A stretch of 64,000 nucleotides of DNA from an uncultured Methanobrevibacter sp. (GTDB lineage: Archaea; Methanobacteriota; Methanobacteria; Methanobacteriales; Methanobacteriaceae), in assembly GCA_900314635.1 (NCBI GenBank), contig OMVY01000001.1, forward strand, positions 1 to 64,000, read 5' to 3'. The notes below the pieces were generated by a model, which saw nothing but the letters and a program-made list of their open reading frames with translations, searched no databases and was not told the DNA's origin. The position numbers were made by a program, and so were the translations under genes. Of the stretch, positions 18,140-26,808 are shown in pieces. Position 1 is the stretch's first letter, and the number at the start of each line of letters is the position of its first letter.

Positions 18140-19123
18140 TTATTCTAATGCCTCTTTAACTATGTCTTCAAGGATTTCAATTAGGATGTCATCATCACAG
18201 ATTGGGTCTGGGTATAATATTTCCCCGTCAAATTCCATTTTGACATCATCATGTCCATGATGATGGTGATGATGTCCATGAGAATGACTATGGCCATGAT
18301 CATGGTCGTGGTCATGACTGTGTTCATGGTCATGGGAGTGAGAATGTCCATGGTCGTGATGATGGTGATGGTGATGGCCAGTTCCATCATCTTCAATGAA
18401 TCCTAAAATGGTTGGAATATCCCTTGTAGTGTGTGCTCCAGGAGCAATGAATACAGGTACAACAACCAATCTGTCCACTTCGTTTTCACTTACAAGCTTG
18501 TTGATGGAAGTAGGAATGTTAGGATCTACAAGTTCCATGAATCCAAAGTCACATGGATAATCAGTTTGTGCTTCAAATTGTCCGAATAAGTCTGTGATAA
18601 ATTCCTTGCTGTAATTCAATCTGCTTCCATGTACAACAAGCAAGACACCGGTTTTTGCATCTGCGTCAAGTTCTGATTCTTCAAGTGCGCCGCTTATTTT
18701 GCTGTTGATAATTTTCAATAGCTTTGGATTAGGGCCAATAGGACCTAATAAGTCAATTTCTCCATCGAAATCAACCTCTTCGAGGCCGTATAAATAATGT
18801 CCTTCAGGATAGATTCCATCTGGTTGTCTTGGATCTGTTTCCTTAGGTTCAAGACCAAGTATGATTGGTATGTCAATGTTAGTGTGAATTCCAGCAGCTA
18901 AAAATACTGGAGTAGCTATAATGCGTTTTAAGTTAGGATTGCGTTCTTTTAAAATGTTAATGGCTTCAGGTAAGTTTGGACGAGCCACTTTCATGTATCC
19001 TACTTCAGCATCGAATTCTGTCTTTGCCTTAAACTTAGCGCATATCTTTTTAAAAACTTCCTCTGCATAGGGAAGAGTACTTCCATGGCTTAACAATAAT
19101 ACAGCAGTGTCTTCATAAGTCAT
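18140..19123 (-). CDS. cfbA: Sirohydrochlorin chelatase, tandem CbiX domains with His-rich stretch (CfbA)
   Basis: In methanogens CfbA inserts nickel into sirohydrochlorin on the way to coenzyme F430; the same enzyme can serve cobalamin. The 327-residue protein has two CbiX domains. Domain 1 (about 7-90) has LLSHGS and AAGIHTNIDIP; domain 2 (about 160-245) has VVHGSR and PGAHTTRDIP. Each thus has the two metal-site His residues that single-domain archaeal CbiX proteins of about 130 residues use as homodimers. Residues about 248-292 are almost pure His/Asp/Gly/Ser, a probable nickel store or metal-loading tail, followed by a 35-residue acidic end. GTGATATT precedes the ATG. Confidence 0.88.
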   Translation of the reverse strand: MTYEDTAVLLLSHGSTLPYAEEVFKKICAKFKAKTEFDAEVGYMKVARPNLPEAINILKERNPNLKRIIATPVFLAAGIHTNIDIPIILGLEPKETDPRQPDGIYPEGHYLYGLEEVDFDGEIDLLGPIGPNPKLLKIINSKISGALEESELDADAKTGVLLVVHGSRLNYSKEFITDLFGQFEAQTDYPCDFGFMELVDPNIPTSINKLVSENEVDRLVVVPVFIAPGAHTTRDIPTILGFIEDDGTGHHHHHHHDHGHSHSHDHEHSHDHDHDHGHSHSHGHHHHHHGHDDVKMEFDGEILYPDPICDDDILIEILEDIVKEALE

Positions 19124-19235
19124 AATATCACAGTTTTACGTATTTTTAAACACATATCTAAATAAATTTTAATATTTGATAATAATAAGAAAGTATTACT
19201 TTATAATAATAATTTGAAAAAAAGTATTACTCAAG

Positions 19236-19270
19236 GTTTATAAAAAAATAAATAGCTAAAAAGCTATTTA
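19236..19270 (-). terminator. AAATAGCT-AAAA-AGCTATTT hairpin and T-run
   Basis: A perfect 8-bp stem (19250-19257 with 19262-19269) and a 4-base loop lie just after the stop of the DUF35 gene. On the minus strand it is followed by a T-rich run. The same stem sequence recurs at other gene ends in the window. Confidence 0.6.
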
Positions 19271-19275
19271 AAAAA

Positions 19276-19674
19276 TTATTTTACAATTTTAAATTTGAAT
19301 CCGTATGAAATTACACCATCAGGGCCGTCTTCACGGATTTTTCTAAAGACCATTTCTACAGGGTCTCCGATTTGAATATCATCAACATCTGCGTCAACGA
19401 TTTGTGCAGTTACTTTAGCACATTCTTCAAGTTCAATGATAGCTACAGCATAAGGAGCTATTTTCTTAAAGTCAGAAGTAGGTGTTCTAATTACAGAATA
19501 GGTAAATATTTTTCCTTTTCCTGAAAATTGAATATCTTCAATGTTTCCTTTTCTTCTACAATCAGGACAGATTACTCTAGATGGGAAATAAACTTTTCCA
19601 CAAGTGTTACATTTGGTTCCAACAAGATTGTATCTCTGCTGGATATGACGCCATGTTCTTACAATATCAGACAT
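19276..19674 (-). CDS. Zn-ribbon/OB-fold protein (DUF35 family)
   Basis: This 132-residue protein has an N-terminal rubredoxin-like zinc ribbon (GTKCNTCGKVYFP and VICPDCRRKG) followed by an OB-fold of about 80 residues (GKGKIFTYSVIRTPTSDF). Archaeal DUF35 proteins bridge acetoacetyl-CoA thiolase and HMG-CoA synthase in the mevalonate pathway and channel the intermediate. Those two genes would be expected upstream of it but are not adjacent here, so in this genome it is either separated or serves another thiolase. The start follows a strong GGAGGAATTTA. Confidence 0.88.
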   Translation of the reverse strand: MSDIVRTWRHIQQRYNLVGTKCNTCGKVYFPSRVICPDCRRKGNIEDIQFSGKGKIFTYSVIRTPTSDFKKIAPYAVAIIELEECAKVTAQIVDADVDDIQIGDPVEMVFRKIREDGPDGVISYGFKFKIVK

Positions 19675-20045
19675 TAAATTCCTCCATTATATAATAAAAA
19701 TGATTAATGAATTTAAAAAATCAATTTTTTGATTTATAATATTACTTTATTTATACTTCATATCTAATAAATCTTTAAGGTTTTTTAAAAAATTTAAAAA
19801 ATAAAGCATTGAAAAAAGGCTATTTTTTTAATATGAGAAAATAAAATTGTTTTAAAAATAAAACCTTCTAAAGGAAAATTTTAATAAAAACTTGTTAAAT
19901 TGCTCCAAATTTGAAAAATTTTATAAAATTATAATATTATCATCTAATTAACAAAATAATAAGAGTATATTAAATTTACATTGATTTAATAAAATTGTAT
20001 CAAAAATAAGTCAGTTTTAAATAGTTAAAATACAAAATAAACTTA
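19675..20045. promoter_or_regulatory. Divergent AT-rich promoter region
   Basis: This 371-base spacer separates the DUF35 gene (minus) from an exported-protein gene (plus). I see no open frame with a ribosome site. A TATA-like AGTATAAATAAAG on the minus strand (19745-19757) could serve the DUF35 gene. No clear element was picked for the plus-strand gene. Confidence 0.35.
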
Positions 20046-21095
20046 ATGAAATCAAAAAACAATAAAAACAGCTATTTTAAAAAGCTTAAAAAACATCATG
20101 TAAAGAAGATAAAACTCTACAAGAAAGCCTGGAAGGATTCCAAAGGAAATATTTCAATAGTAGCTGCGGCCCTGATTCTAATTTCATTTTTAATCCTGTC
20201 AATAATAATCCTAAATGTCTCTTTGGATGAAATTCACTCAAATGAAGAAGCCATATCCTCCAATCAGTATGAATACATACTTAACGACTACAGGCGCAAT
20301 CTTCCCTTGCTTGAGAGGGAGGCTTTAGAGGAATTATCCGAAGAAGTTATAAAGAAAAAAACACCCTGCACCGATTCAAAAGAGGATTTGAAGAAGATAA
20401 TTGATGAAAAATTGAAAGCGGAAAATGATGAGTACTATAAGGATTACGGCATCAGAATCGAATCTCACGTTTCAAGCATAGAAAACAGCTCGAACCCTTT
20501 TGCAGTAAAAATCAAGACCTATATTTCAAGTGTAAAAGGGGATTTAAGCTACAAAAATGTACTGGAGGATGATGTTAGTGTAGAAGGCCTTAGAGACCCT
20601 GTTCCCATTTTAATATGTGGAAAAGATCCATCATTCAAATACAATGAAACTATTGTGGAATATGGATATTCCCTTTCAAACTATTTGAAAGATAATGGAG
20701 TTGCAAACTATTCATGTTATATCAATGCCACAGTTCCAAACATAGTTAAAAAATGTCCATATGACCCCTACAAACACCATGGAGATGGATATGCCATGAA
20801 GAACTGCAGAGATAACGGATACTACCATGAAAGCAGAGACGGAGCCTGTTACATGTGCCGCCTTGAGGCAAAGGCCGGATGCGAACATTACGGATTTGAA
20901 ACATTCATCATTCCCCACCCTACAAATGAGACAAATCTGACCTCGGCATGCGGATCTGACCATGTCATCTTCAGCGATGATATCTATCCGGGAGTAGAGG
21001 TTTCCTATTATAGTGAAAATGGCATGAATGAGATTTTATTCCTGGATCCAAACGGCCACAGGGTGAAATATGGAATGACTAATCATACAATATGA
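20046..21095 (+). CDS. Membrane-anchored, Cys-containing extracellular protein, pilin-like N-terminus
   Basis: I do not recognise a named family. The 349-residue protein has a basic, Lys-rich first 37 residues and one strong hydrophobic segment at about 38-59 (NISIVAAALILISFLILSII), preceded by a KG dipeptide, as in archaeal pilin-like or TadE-type signal anchors. The rest is predicted outside the cell. It holds several N-glycosylation-type sequons (NYS, NAT, NLT) and seven or so Cys in the 225-310 region (NCRDNGYYHESRDGACYMC), suggesting disulphides or metal binding. No clear ribosome site precedes the ATG, so a leaderless transcript is possible. The next gene has a similar layout. Confidence 0.7.
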   Translation: MKSKNNKNSYFKKLKKHHVKKIKLYKKAWKDSKGNISIVAAALILISFLILSIIILNVSLDEIHSNEEAISSNQYEYILNDYRRNLPLLEREALEELSEEVIKKKTPCTDSKEDLKKIIDEKLKAENDEYYKDYGIRIESHVSSIENSSNPFAVKIKTYISSVKGDLSYKNVLEDDVSVEGLRDPVPILICGKDPSFKYNETIVEYGYSLSNYLKDNGVANYSCYINATVPNIVKKCPYDPYKHHGDGYAMKNCRDNGYYHESRDGACYMCRLEAKAGCEHYGFETFIIPHPTNETNLTSACGSDHVIFSDDIYPGVEVSYYSENGMNEILFLDPNGHRVKYGMTNHTI

Positions 21096-21132
21096 CTCTA
21101 AAATTTTAAATATAAGATTCAAGGAGCTTAGA

Positions 21133-22188
21133 ATGAATTTAAAACAAAGATTTGAAAAAGACAATTACGGCCTTGTTTACTCAACTGAACTCCTGTTAAG
21201 CATTATAATATTGTTCGTTATTATAGCAATGGTTATCAATTTATCTGGAGTTTTGAATGAAAAGACATTGAGCGTGGAAGAACTGTCAAACCTTGAAAAA
21301 ATAAGTGTTGAATCATCAGAGCTTCTTTTAAACAATCCAGGAGTTCCAGAGGATTGGGAAAATATCATTGAAGATGATGCAAGCAAAAACATTATACCAG
21401 GTCTTGCACTAAAGACAAAGAATGTTAGAAATGGAGAATTTAGAGATGAAAGCGCAGAAAGCGAAGAACTTGTGCCAAACATCATCTCTTATAGAAAATT
21501 ATTGAAACTGAGCAGCTGTTATGATGATTTAGTAAATAAAAACCTCTTCAACAATAGCTATAAAAGCTCAATAGCTGTTTATCCTTTAAATCCAAAATTG
21601 GATTCCATTGTCATGGGAGATGATTTATCGAGGACAGGTAAAGATGTGATTGTAATAAACAGAACCGTGAAATGCGATTATCTCTCTGGTTTTGTCATTT
21701 ACAGCTTCAACGACTTTGAACTTGAAGGGGAAAACTATGTTAAAACTGAATCCTGCAATCATGACAATGTATGGAATCTGACAAGCCATGAATGCGATAA
21801 TAATGATTTCTGGCTTTGCAGAAGCTTTAGAATTTATAAAAAATCACTTGAGAATTATGATTTCTATTTATTAAGCCCTGATATGATTAAAACCGCAGAT
21901 GTCTATTACACGATAGAAAATCTAAACAAGGCTTCAGACAAAGTTTACAGACTTGATGATGAGGTTTTGGAACTTGATGATTTTTTCCTAAATGATTTGG
22001 AGAATGCTTCAAGCAGTATTTACACAATCCATTTCAAAGTTCCAAAAAGAAGTGCTGATGAATTTAAAAGTGCTTTAGTAGCTGTTCCAACTAATATGAG
22101 TGAAGATTTGAAAAACAGGAATCAGCTGGATTATGAATATTTCACAATCCAGGATGTTAATTTTGTCATGAAGACATCTTATAAGTAG
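21133..22188 (+). CDS. Membrane-anchored extracellular protein, pilin-like N-terminus
   Basis: The family is not recognised. The 351-residue protein has a short charged start, then YSTELLLSIIILFVIIAMVI at about 17-36, with S-T-E before the hydrophobic stretch as in class III (pilin-type) signal peptides, and a long extracellular part with several Asn sequons and Cys residues (CDYLSG, CNHDN, CDNND, CRSF). It starts behind CAAGGAGCTTAG, 37 bases after the preceding gene, and shares its plan, so the pair probably forms one surface structure or adhesin assembly. Function is unknown. Confidence 0.7.
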   Translation: MNLKQRFEKDNYGLVYSTELLLSIIILFVIIAMVINLSGVLNEKTLSVEELSNLEKISVESSELLLNNPGVPEDWENIIEDDASKNIIPGLALKTKNVRNGEFRDESAESEELVPNIISYRKLLKLSSCYDDLVNKNLFNNSYKSSIAVYPLNPKLDSIVMGDDLSRTGKDVIVINRTVKCDYLSGFVIYSFNDFELEGENYVKTESCNHDNVWNLTSHECDNNDFWLCRSFRIYKKSLENYDFYLLSPDMIKTADVYYTIENLNKASDKVYRLDDEVLELDDFFLNDLENASSSIYTIHFKVPKRSADEFKSALVAVPTNMSEDLKNRNQLDYEYFTIQDVNFVMKTSYK

Positions 22189-22239
22189 TAGTTTTAAGGC
22201 AGCACGGCCATTAACTCCTAAAAAATAAAATAGCTATAA

Positions 22240-22255
22240 GGCCGTGGATACGGCC
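22240..22255. terminator. GGCCGT-GGAT-ACGGCC hairpin between convergent genes
   Basis: A 6-bp GC-rich stem with a 4-base loop lies in the 70-base spacer between a plus-strand and a minus-strand stop codon. In this AT-rich sequence the GC stem is conspicuous and could end transcription both ways, although no long T-run follows. Confidence 0.45.
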
Positions 22256-22258
22256 GTA

Positions 22259-23596
22259 TTATAATGCCAATATGATTAAGGAAACCACAACCAGAACAAG
22301 AGTTGAAATTGAGTCTGTCAGGCTTGTGGAAAGCGGAATAACAATATTATCAGGATCCAGTCCCTTTCTATATGAGATTGTTGAAATATAGAATACTATT
22401 AAAAGCATGACCCCGACTACAATCATTCCTGCAATCAGGCTGATTAGAATCGCATTAAGATAATTCACTCCGGCATTTCCCAGCACTGTTGTGGAAGCCT
22501 CTGCTAAAAATCCGATTACCGGAAACATGATCAAAGACAGGAAAAGGACTATGCTGAAATTTTCCAAAGTGACCTTTCCAGGCTTGAGCTCGGCTTCAAT
22601 AAGACCAGAATGGAGACCTGATGAAAGCCTTGCACTTAAAACGCTGACCAATCCTCCACTTTCACCTGAGAAAAGAGGTACCAGGGTAAGCAATGTCTGG
22701 CTTTTAAGAAGAGTTGTGATGGAGCCGTTCAATATTCCACCTGCAAGGGTTCCCAGAATGGAACATACAAAGAGCACTGGAGTGGACTGCCTTACAATGT
22801 TTCTTATTTCCTTGTCTGAAGTATAGCCTGCCACAAGGGCCAGTAATGTGGAAATGATAACCAAAGCAAACAATATCTTTTCAACTATCGGCACTATTTT
22901 TACAAAGTGTACGATATGAATAGCTGCGATAATGGCCGGCAGTGTGAAGAAATCGCCGAATGCTGCAATCAAAGGTGTTGTGATATTATCAGGATCCCAG
23001 CCGTTTTCAAAACTCTTCAAGGAAATGAACATTGTGATTGGAAGCATTACAATGCTTGAAATCAATCCTGCAATAAAGGAAATCAATACAAAATCGAAAA
23101 GGCTTATGCTTGGGAAATTAAATATGATGCAGACCGCCTTTGCAATTATTCCAAGCAAGACTGACAAGACCATGGTGAGGATTATTGAAGAGGTAATATT
23201 CTCAGTCAGGATGTCTGAACGCTTGAATTCTGGAGACAATGTACCAATATGGAGGTGTGTGCTCAATCTGGAACCGAAGGATCCGAAAATGTTTCCCCTC
23301 ATTCCAATAGCTCCAGGAATGATTACCATGAGCCCTGGGAATGTTTCCAGGTAAAATTCCATGTTTCCAAGTATTATTCCTGTAAAGAGGCATCCGAAAG
23401 CGCATATTAAAAGAGATATCAGGCTTTCTGTGATTACAGAGTTGGTATCCTCTAAAAAAGACCTTAAAGTAGCTGCCAATAGGGATGGAAGCTCTATTAT
23501 CTTCCTTATAATGTTAAATAAAAACAGTATGAAGTTGACAACAAGCATGACGGTGGAGTGTCCAAATTGACGAATCATCTTCATTAGATTTCTCAA
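22259..23596 (-). CDS. MgtE/SLC41-type divalent cation transporter
   Basis: The protein (445 residues) is two MgtE integral-membrane domains in tandem, each about 180 residues and five hydrophobic segments. The repeats are visible as LMVIIPGAIGMRGNIFGSFG with SRLSTHLHIG in the first half and FSGESGGLVSVLSARLSSGL in the second, and as ENGWDPDNITTPL against RKGLDPDNIVIPL, the ion-path signature. The cytosolic N and CBS domains of bacterial MgtE are absent, as in SLC41-like archaeal forms. A GTG at 23605 lies inside GGGAGGTGAG, so I prefer the TTG at 23596. The next gene encodes a PhoU/RCK_C protein, a usual partner. Confidence 0.87.
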   Translation of the reverse strand: MRNLMKMIRQFGHSTVMLVVNFILFLFNIIRKIIELPSLLAATLRSFLEDTNSVITESLISLLICAFGCLFTGIILGNMEFYLETFPGLMVIIPGAIGMRGNIFGSFGSRLSTHLHIGTLSPEFKRSDILTENITSSIILTMVLSVLLGIIAKAVCIIFNFPSISLFDFVLISFIAGLISSIVMLPITMFISLKSFENGWDPDNITTPLIAAFGDFFTLPAIIAAIHIVHFVKIVPIVEKILFALVIISTLLALVAGYTSDKEIRNIVRQSTPVLFVCSILGTLAGGILNGSITTLLKSQTLLTLVPLFSGESGGLVSVLSARLSSGLHSGLIEAELKPGKVTLENFSIVLFLSLIMFPVIGFLAEASTTVLGNAGVNYLNAILISLIAGMIVVGVMLLIVFYISTISYRKGLDPDNIVIPLSTSLTDSISTLVLVVVSLIILAL

Positions 23597-23605
23597 TTGG
23601 CTCAC

Positions 23606-23834
23606 CTCCCATCATATTATCATCATCCCCATTAATTTTGTAAATTATATCAATAAATAATATTTTCCTATTTTCTAAAAAATTTCAATAAATTAAATTT
23701 CATTAATATTTCTTAAATTTCATAATTAATTTAAATTTCATTAATATTTCTTAAATTTTATAAAAATTTAAATTTCATTAATATTTCATGAAATAATCCT
23801 TTCTTAAAGGATTAAATAAATTTTGAATTGACGC
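23606..23834. repeat. AT-rich spacer with three TAAATTTCATTAATATTTC repeats
   Basis: The word TAAATTTCATTAATATTTC begins at 23694, 23732 and 23769, a period of 37-38 bases. The array lies between the PhoU/RCK_C gene and the transporter gene, both minus strand. No gene is seen in it. Confidence 0.6.
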
Positions 23835-24446
23835 TTAATCGTCTTCATCAATGAATTCTTCCACATTAGCCAGATCGTCCAATCTGATTTCTCCGCTGAC
23901 TAGTTTTTCTAAAATCTCAGTTCCTGTTTCAGTTCCTTTCGCAATCAGGAAATCGTCTGCTAAAATCACAGTATTCTTGTCAGGGCCGTAAATCCAGGAT
24001 TCTCCGCGTCTAATTGAAATAATTCTCATACCGGTACGGTTTAATAATAATAAATCTCCCAGAGACTCGTTAGCCAGATCTGATTCTTCTTTAACTTTCA
24101 AACGTATGATATTCCTTTCACTTTCTTCCATAACCGCCCTGAATACAGGGTGAGGCTCGAAGCCCTTTAAAGTTAAATCAGCCAGGTCCTTTGCCGCATT
24201 TCCCATTGATTCTGCTGCTTCTGCAATTTCAAGAAGTGTGGTTAGTTTTTCCGCATCTTCAAGAGAACGGGCAGCTACTAGAGATTGTTTTTTAATCTCG
24301 TAATTCATGCTGTTGAGTCTGTTTTCAAGAGTCAGAACTTCTTCTGCAGCATCTTTGTTATTAAATAAAACTGCAGAATAAGCTAAATCCACCATTAATT
24401 CCGACATGTCTTTCATTTCTATTAAAATATCCTTAACACTTGGCAA
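23835..24446 (-). CDS. PhoU-RCK_C (TrkA-C) regulatory protein
   Basis: The first 120 residues of this 203-residue protein form a helical PhoU-like domain ([16 protein letters not shown], then [16 protein letters not shown]). The last 75 form an RCK_C/TrkA-C ligand-binding domain ([20 protein letters not shown], then [17 protein letters not shown]). Such proteins accompany MgtE/SLC41-like transporters in archaea and are thought to gate or regulate transport by sensing a small ligand. It precedes the transporter gene on the same strand. The start is TTG behind AGAAGGTTATT; no ATG fits. Confidence 0.85.
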   Translation of the reverse strand: MPSVKDILIEMKDMSELMVDLAYSAVLFNNKDAAEEVLTLENRLNSMNYEIKKQSLVAARSLEDAEKLTTLLEIAEAAESMGNAAKDLADLTLKGFEPHPVFRAVMEESERNIIRLKVKEESDLANESLGDLLLLNRTGMRIISIRRGESWIYGPDKNTVILADDFLIAKGTETGTEILEKLVSGEIRLDDLANVEEFIDEDD

Positions 24447-24586
24447 TTTAATAACCTTCTAATAATAAATTTAATTAAATATCTAAAAGCAAAAAATTTT
24501 AATCAATTTTATAAGTAAAAAAACTCAATTCTTCTAACTAAGATAAAAACTTTAATATTTTGCCTAATAAACTGAAAACTTAATAT

Positions 24587-25660
24587 TCACTCTAATTTTA
24601 CGTTTAACAAGCATTCTCGTCTTATTTTCAACAGCTCTTCATGCTTGTTTTTCACATCATCCACTTCGTTTAAAATGCTGTCAATCCTCGGCCTGATGAA
24701 TTCAACCACTTCCTTGCGGTGCACCCAGTCGCAGGCCATGCAGCTCCAAACATTTTTCTCTTTTATCCAGACACCACCAGTCAGGTTGTCAGCACAGGGA
24801 TAGAAAGGACAATAGCAATAATCGCAAGTCTCCAGAATCTCATGGCATGGTAAAAACTCGCATTCCTCGTCGATGCCCCGAGGGCTTTCTCCATTCATGT
24901 ACTTTTCATAGAATTCACGAGAGCTTTGCATGAATGGATTTTCCAAAAGATACTCGCATCCTGTAACCATGTATCCTTCTGTCAAATGAGTCATGCTGTT
25001 TCCAACAACAAGCAGGGAGTCTTCTTGAACCATGTCTTCATTTAAATCGGCTAATTGAATTATTTTAAAGTCAGCATCGCTGTTTACAACAGCTACTAGA
25101 GTGGTATCTCCCCTGATGTTTTTGAATATGTCCTTAAACAGATTAAAACGTTCAAATTCAATATCCTCATCCACAACTCCCACAGGACTGTAAAGAGCCA
25201 ACACAAGATTGGATTTAGCTGTTGTTTCAAGCTTGTTCTCAATTTCAGACAATGGACTTAGAGGATTGTTCAACTTGATTACAGCATAATCATCAAAAGG
25301 AGCTCCCAATATGGAAGCTGCAAAGTCAACTGATGAAATGGCCGGATAAATCTTCAATTCCACATCTTTGAATTTTGAGCTTACATTAATTAAAAGATTG
25401 GATAAATGAACATTGGAATAATCGGCACTTAAAAAAGCTATGTTTTTACCTTCTCTAGACGCTGAAACAGCTAATTCGATTTTAGAAGTATTATCGCCCA
25501 AATCATCTCCGATTACCTCTTTCACCATTATGTAATCAAACATGAATGCTGACGGCTTGAAATTCACATCCTTTATTATGACATCTGCATCTTTAATAGC
25601 TTTAAGTGCATTAAAACTTATATTTCCCTCATCTACTCCAATACCTATAAGACTAATCAT
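24587..25660 (-). CDS. CobJ/CbiH-like tetrapyrrole methylase with C-terminal Cys-rich domain
   Basis: The protein is 357 residues. The N-terminal 240 have the tetrapyrrole (corrin/porphyrin) methylase plan: ISLIGIGVDEGNIS, a central SADYSNVHLSNL segment and KIYPAISSVDFAASILGAPF, then LLVVGNSM near 225. This fits precorrin-3B C17-methyltransferase-like enzymes of cobalamin synthesis. The last 110 residues carry a cysteine-rich small domain: CHEILETCDYCYCPFYPC and SCMACDWVHRKEV. The glycine loop that binds S-adenosylmethionine is weaker than in typical CbiH, so activity should be tested. CbiB is encoded 5 kb away. The start lies behind AGGTGAG. Confidence 0.75.
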   Translation of the reverse strand: MISLIGIGVDEGNISFNALKAIKDADVIIKDVNFKPSAFMFDYIMVKEVIGDDLGDNTSKIELAVSASREGKNIAFLSADYSNVHLSNLLINVSSKFKDVELKIYPAISSVDFAASILGAPFDDYAVIKLNNPLSPLSEIENKLETTAKSNLVLALYSPVGVVDEDIEFERFNLFKDIFKNIRGDTTLVAVVNSDADFKIIQLADLNEDMVQEDSLLVVGNSMTHLTEGYMVTGCEYLLENPFMQSSREFYEKYMNGESPRGIDEECEFLPCHEILETCDYCYCPFYPCADNLTGGVWIKEKNVWSCMACDWVHRKEVVEFIRPRIDSILNEVDDVKNKHEELLKIRRECLLNVKLE

Positions 25661-25818
25661 TTAACTCACCTGCAAGATAAATAACTAATAAACAGCTATA
25701 AAAAGCAAAAGCTAATATTATACTGACTAGAATTAGCTAAAGCCAAATAATTACCGACTATGGCTAAAGCCAAATAATTCCGACTAGAAAATTGATTAAA
25801 GTCAATTTAAAAAACTGA

Positions 25819-26604
25819 TTAATTTAAAGCAAATAACGGCCTTAATAAATCCATTGTAATCTCCAATCCACTGCCGGAACTTCCACCAGAACTGCTTGAA
25901 CCTCCAGAACCACTGGAACCACCAGAACTGCTTGAACCTCCAGAACTGCTTGAAGAGGAATCAGTTGAAGACGCTGAACCGCTGGAACTGCCAGAACTTC
26001 CAGAGCTACTTGAACTGCTGGAACTGCTTGAAGATGAGCTGTAACTATTGGACTTATAGCCTGAATAACTGGAAGTATTATTTCCCATGCTTAAAGAATT
26101 GCTGTCGTCAGTATTTTGCAATTTTAAAATTGACTCTATTTCAATTGAGTCAAGATCAACCATGATACCATTGACACCATTTACAGCCTTGGCTTTTGCA
26201 ATGATTTTGTAATTTGGCTCTCCACTTATAACAATTGTAGTGGAACTGCTTTTTGGTGAAGCATAACCATAAGCGGTAATTTCCACAGTGAAATTTCCTT
26301 CATTTATATCATCGGCTGTTGTGACTGTGAAATTATCCAAATTGACCCCGTCAACCTGGGCCTTTTCTGAAAGGGCATCCGCCAATTCATATTTATTAGT
26401 TACATTCAATTCATTAGGGTCTTTAATAAGTACGCTGCCTACATTTTCTGGAGAAAAGATAGAAGTAATTGTATTTACCTGCATGTCTATCAATTCCTGG
26501 ATATCTGGAACTTCTGATGTCACTATTGTATAGGATGAGAAGATTCCAATCTCAAAAAATGCAATAAAAAGTATTATAATAAGTATAATTCTTGATACCT
26601 TCAT
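25819..26604 (-). CDS. Membrane-anchored protein with Ser/Gly-rich tail
   Basis: The family is not recognised. The 261-residue protein starts with a membrane anchor or signal (about 5-29, IILIIILFIAFFEIGIFSSY), followed by an ordered domain of about 140 residues rich in beta-type sequence (NFTVTTADDINEGNFTVEIT). Residues about 180-247 are almost only Ser and Gly, first SYSSSSSSS then repeats such as SSSGGSSGSG, before a short hydrophobic end. The tail is a probable cell-wall spacer or O-glycosylated linker. The codon pattern is repetitive, so its length may vary between strains. AAAAGGGATAAA precedes the ATG. Confidence 0.7.
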   Translation of the reverse strand: MKVSRIILIIILFIAFFEIGIFSSYTIVTSEVPDIQELIDMQVNTITSIFSPENVGSVLIKDPNELNVTNKYELADALSEKAQVDGVNLDNFTVTTADDINEGNFTVEITAYGYASPKSSSTTIVISGEPNYKIIAKAKAVNGVNGIMVDLDSIEIESILKLQNTDDSNSLSMGNNTSSYSGYKSNSYSSSSSSSSSSSSSGSSGSSSGSASSTDSSSSSSGGSSSSGGSSGSGGSSSSGGSSGSGLEITMDLLRPLFALN

Positions 26605-26648
26605 TTTATCCCTTTTTTGAATTAATAATTATAAATAAACAAACCTAG

Positions 26649-26667
26649 GCTATTTATGATAAATAGC
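26649..26667. promoter_or_regulatory. GCTATTTA-TGA-TAAATAGC palindrome in divergent promoter region
   Basis: An 8-bp inverted repeat with a 3-base spacer lies between the minus-strand Ser/Gly-rich gene and the plus-strand DP1 gene. TATA-like TTATATATAATAAA follows at about 26706-26719. It uses the same AGCTATTT-type stem seen at gene ends, but here it is upstream of both genes, so an operator is possible. Confidence 0.35.
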
Positions 26668-26808
26668 TATAAAAGGCATAACTTTATAATAATATCATTA
26701 TATTATTTATATATAATAAAATTATCGAAAATCAGAAAAATTTATCTTATAGATAATTTTTATTAAGTAAAAAAAAGATAATATATGAATAGATAATTCA
26801 TTTTAAAA

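Noticed and set aside
18181-18396. Alternative minus-strand frame over the His-rich part of cfbA with a Met/Ile-rich product
   Set aside because: It is a shadow frame created by the CAT/CAC repeats; no ribosome site and no plausible protein.
25896-26165. Plus-strand frame opposite the Ser/Gly-rich tail, rich in Asn, Leu, Cys and Trp
   Set aside because: Its composition is the antisense image of Ser/Gly codons, and no start signal is seen.
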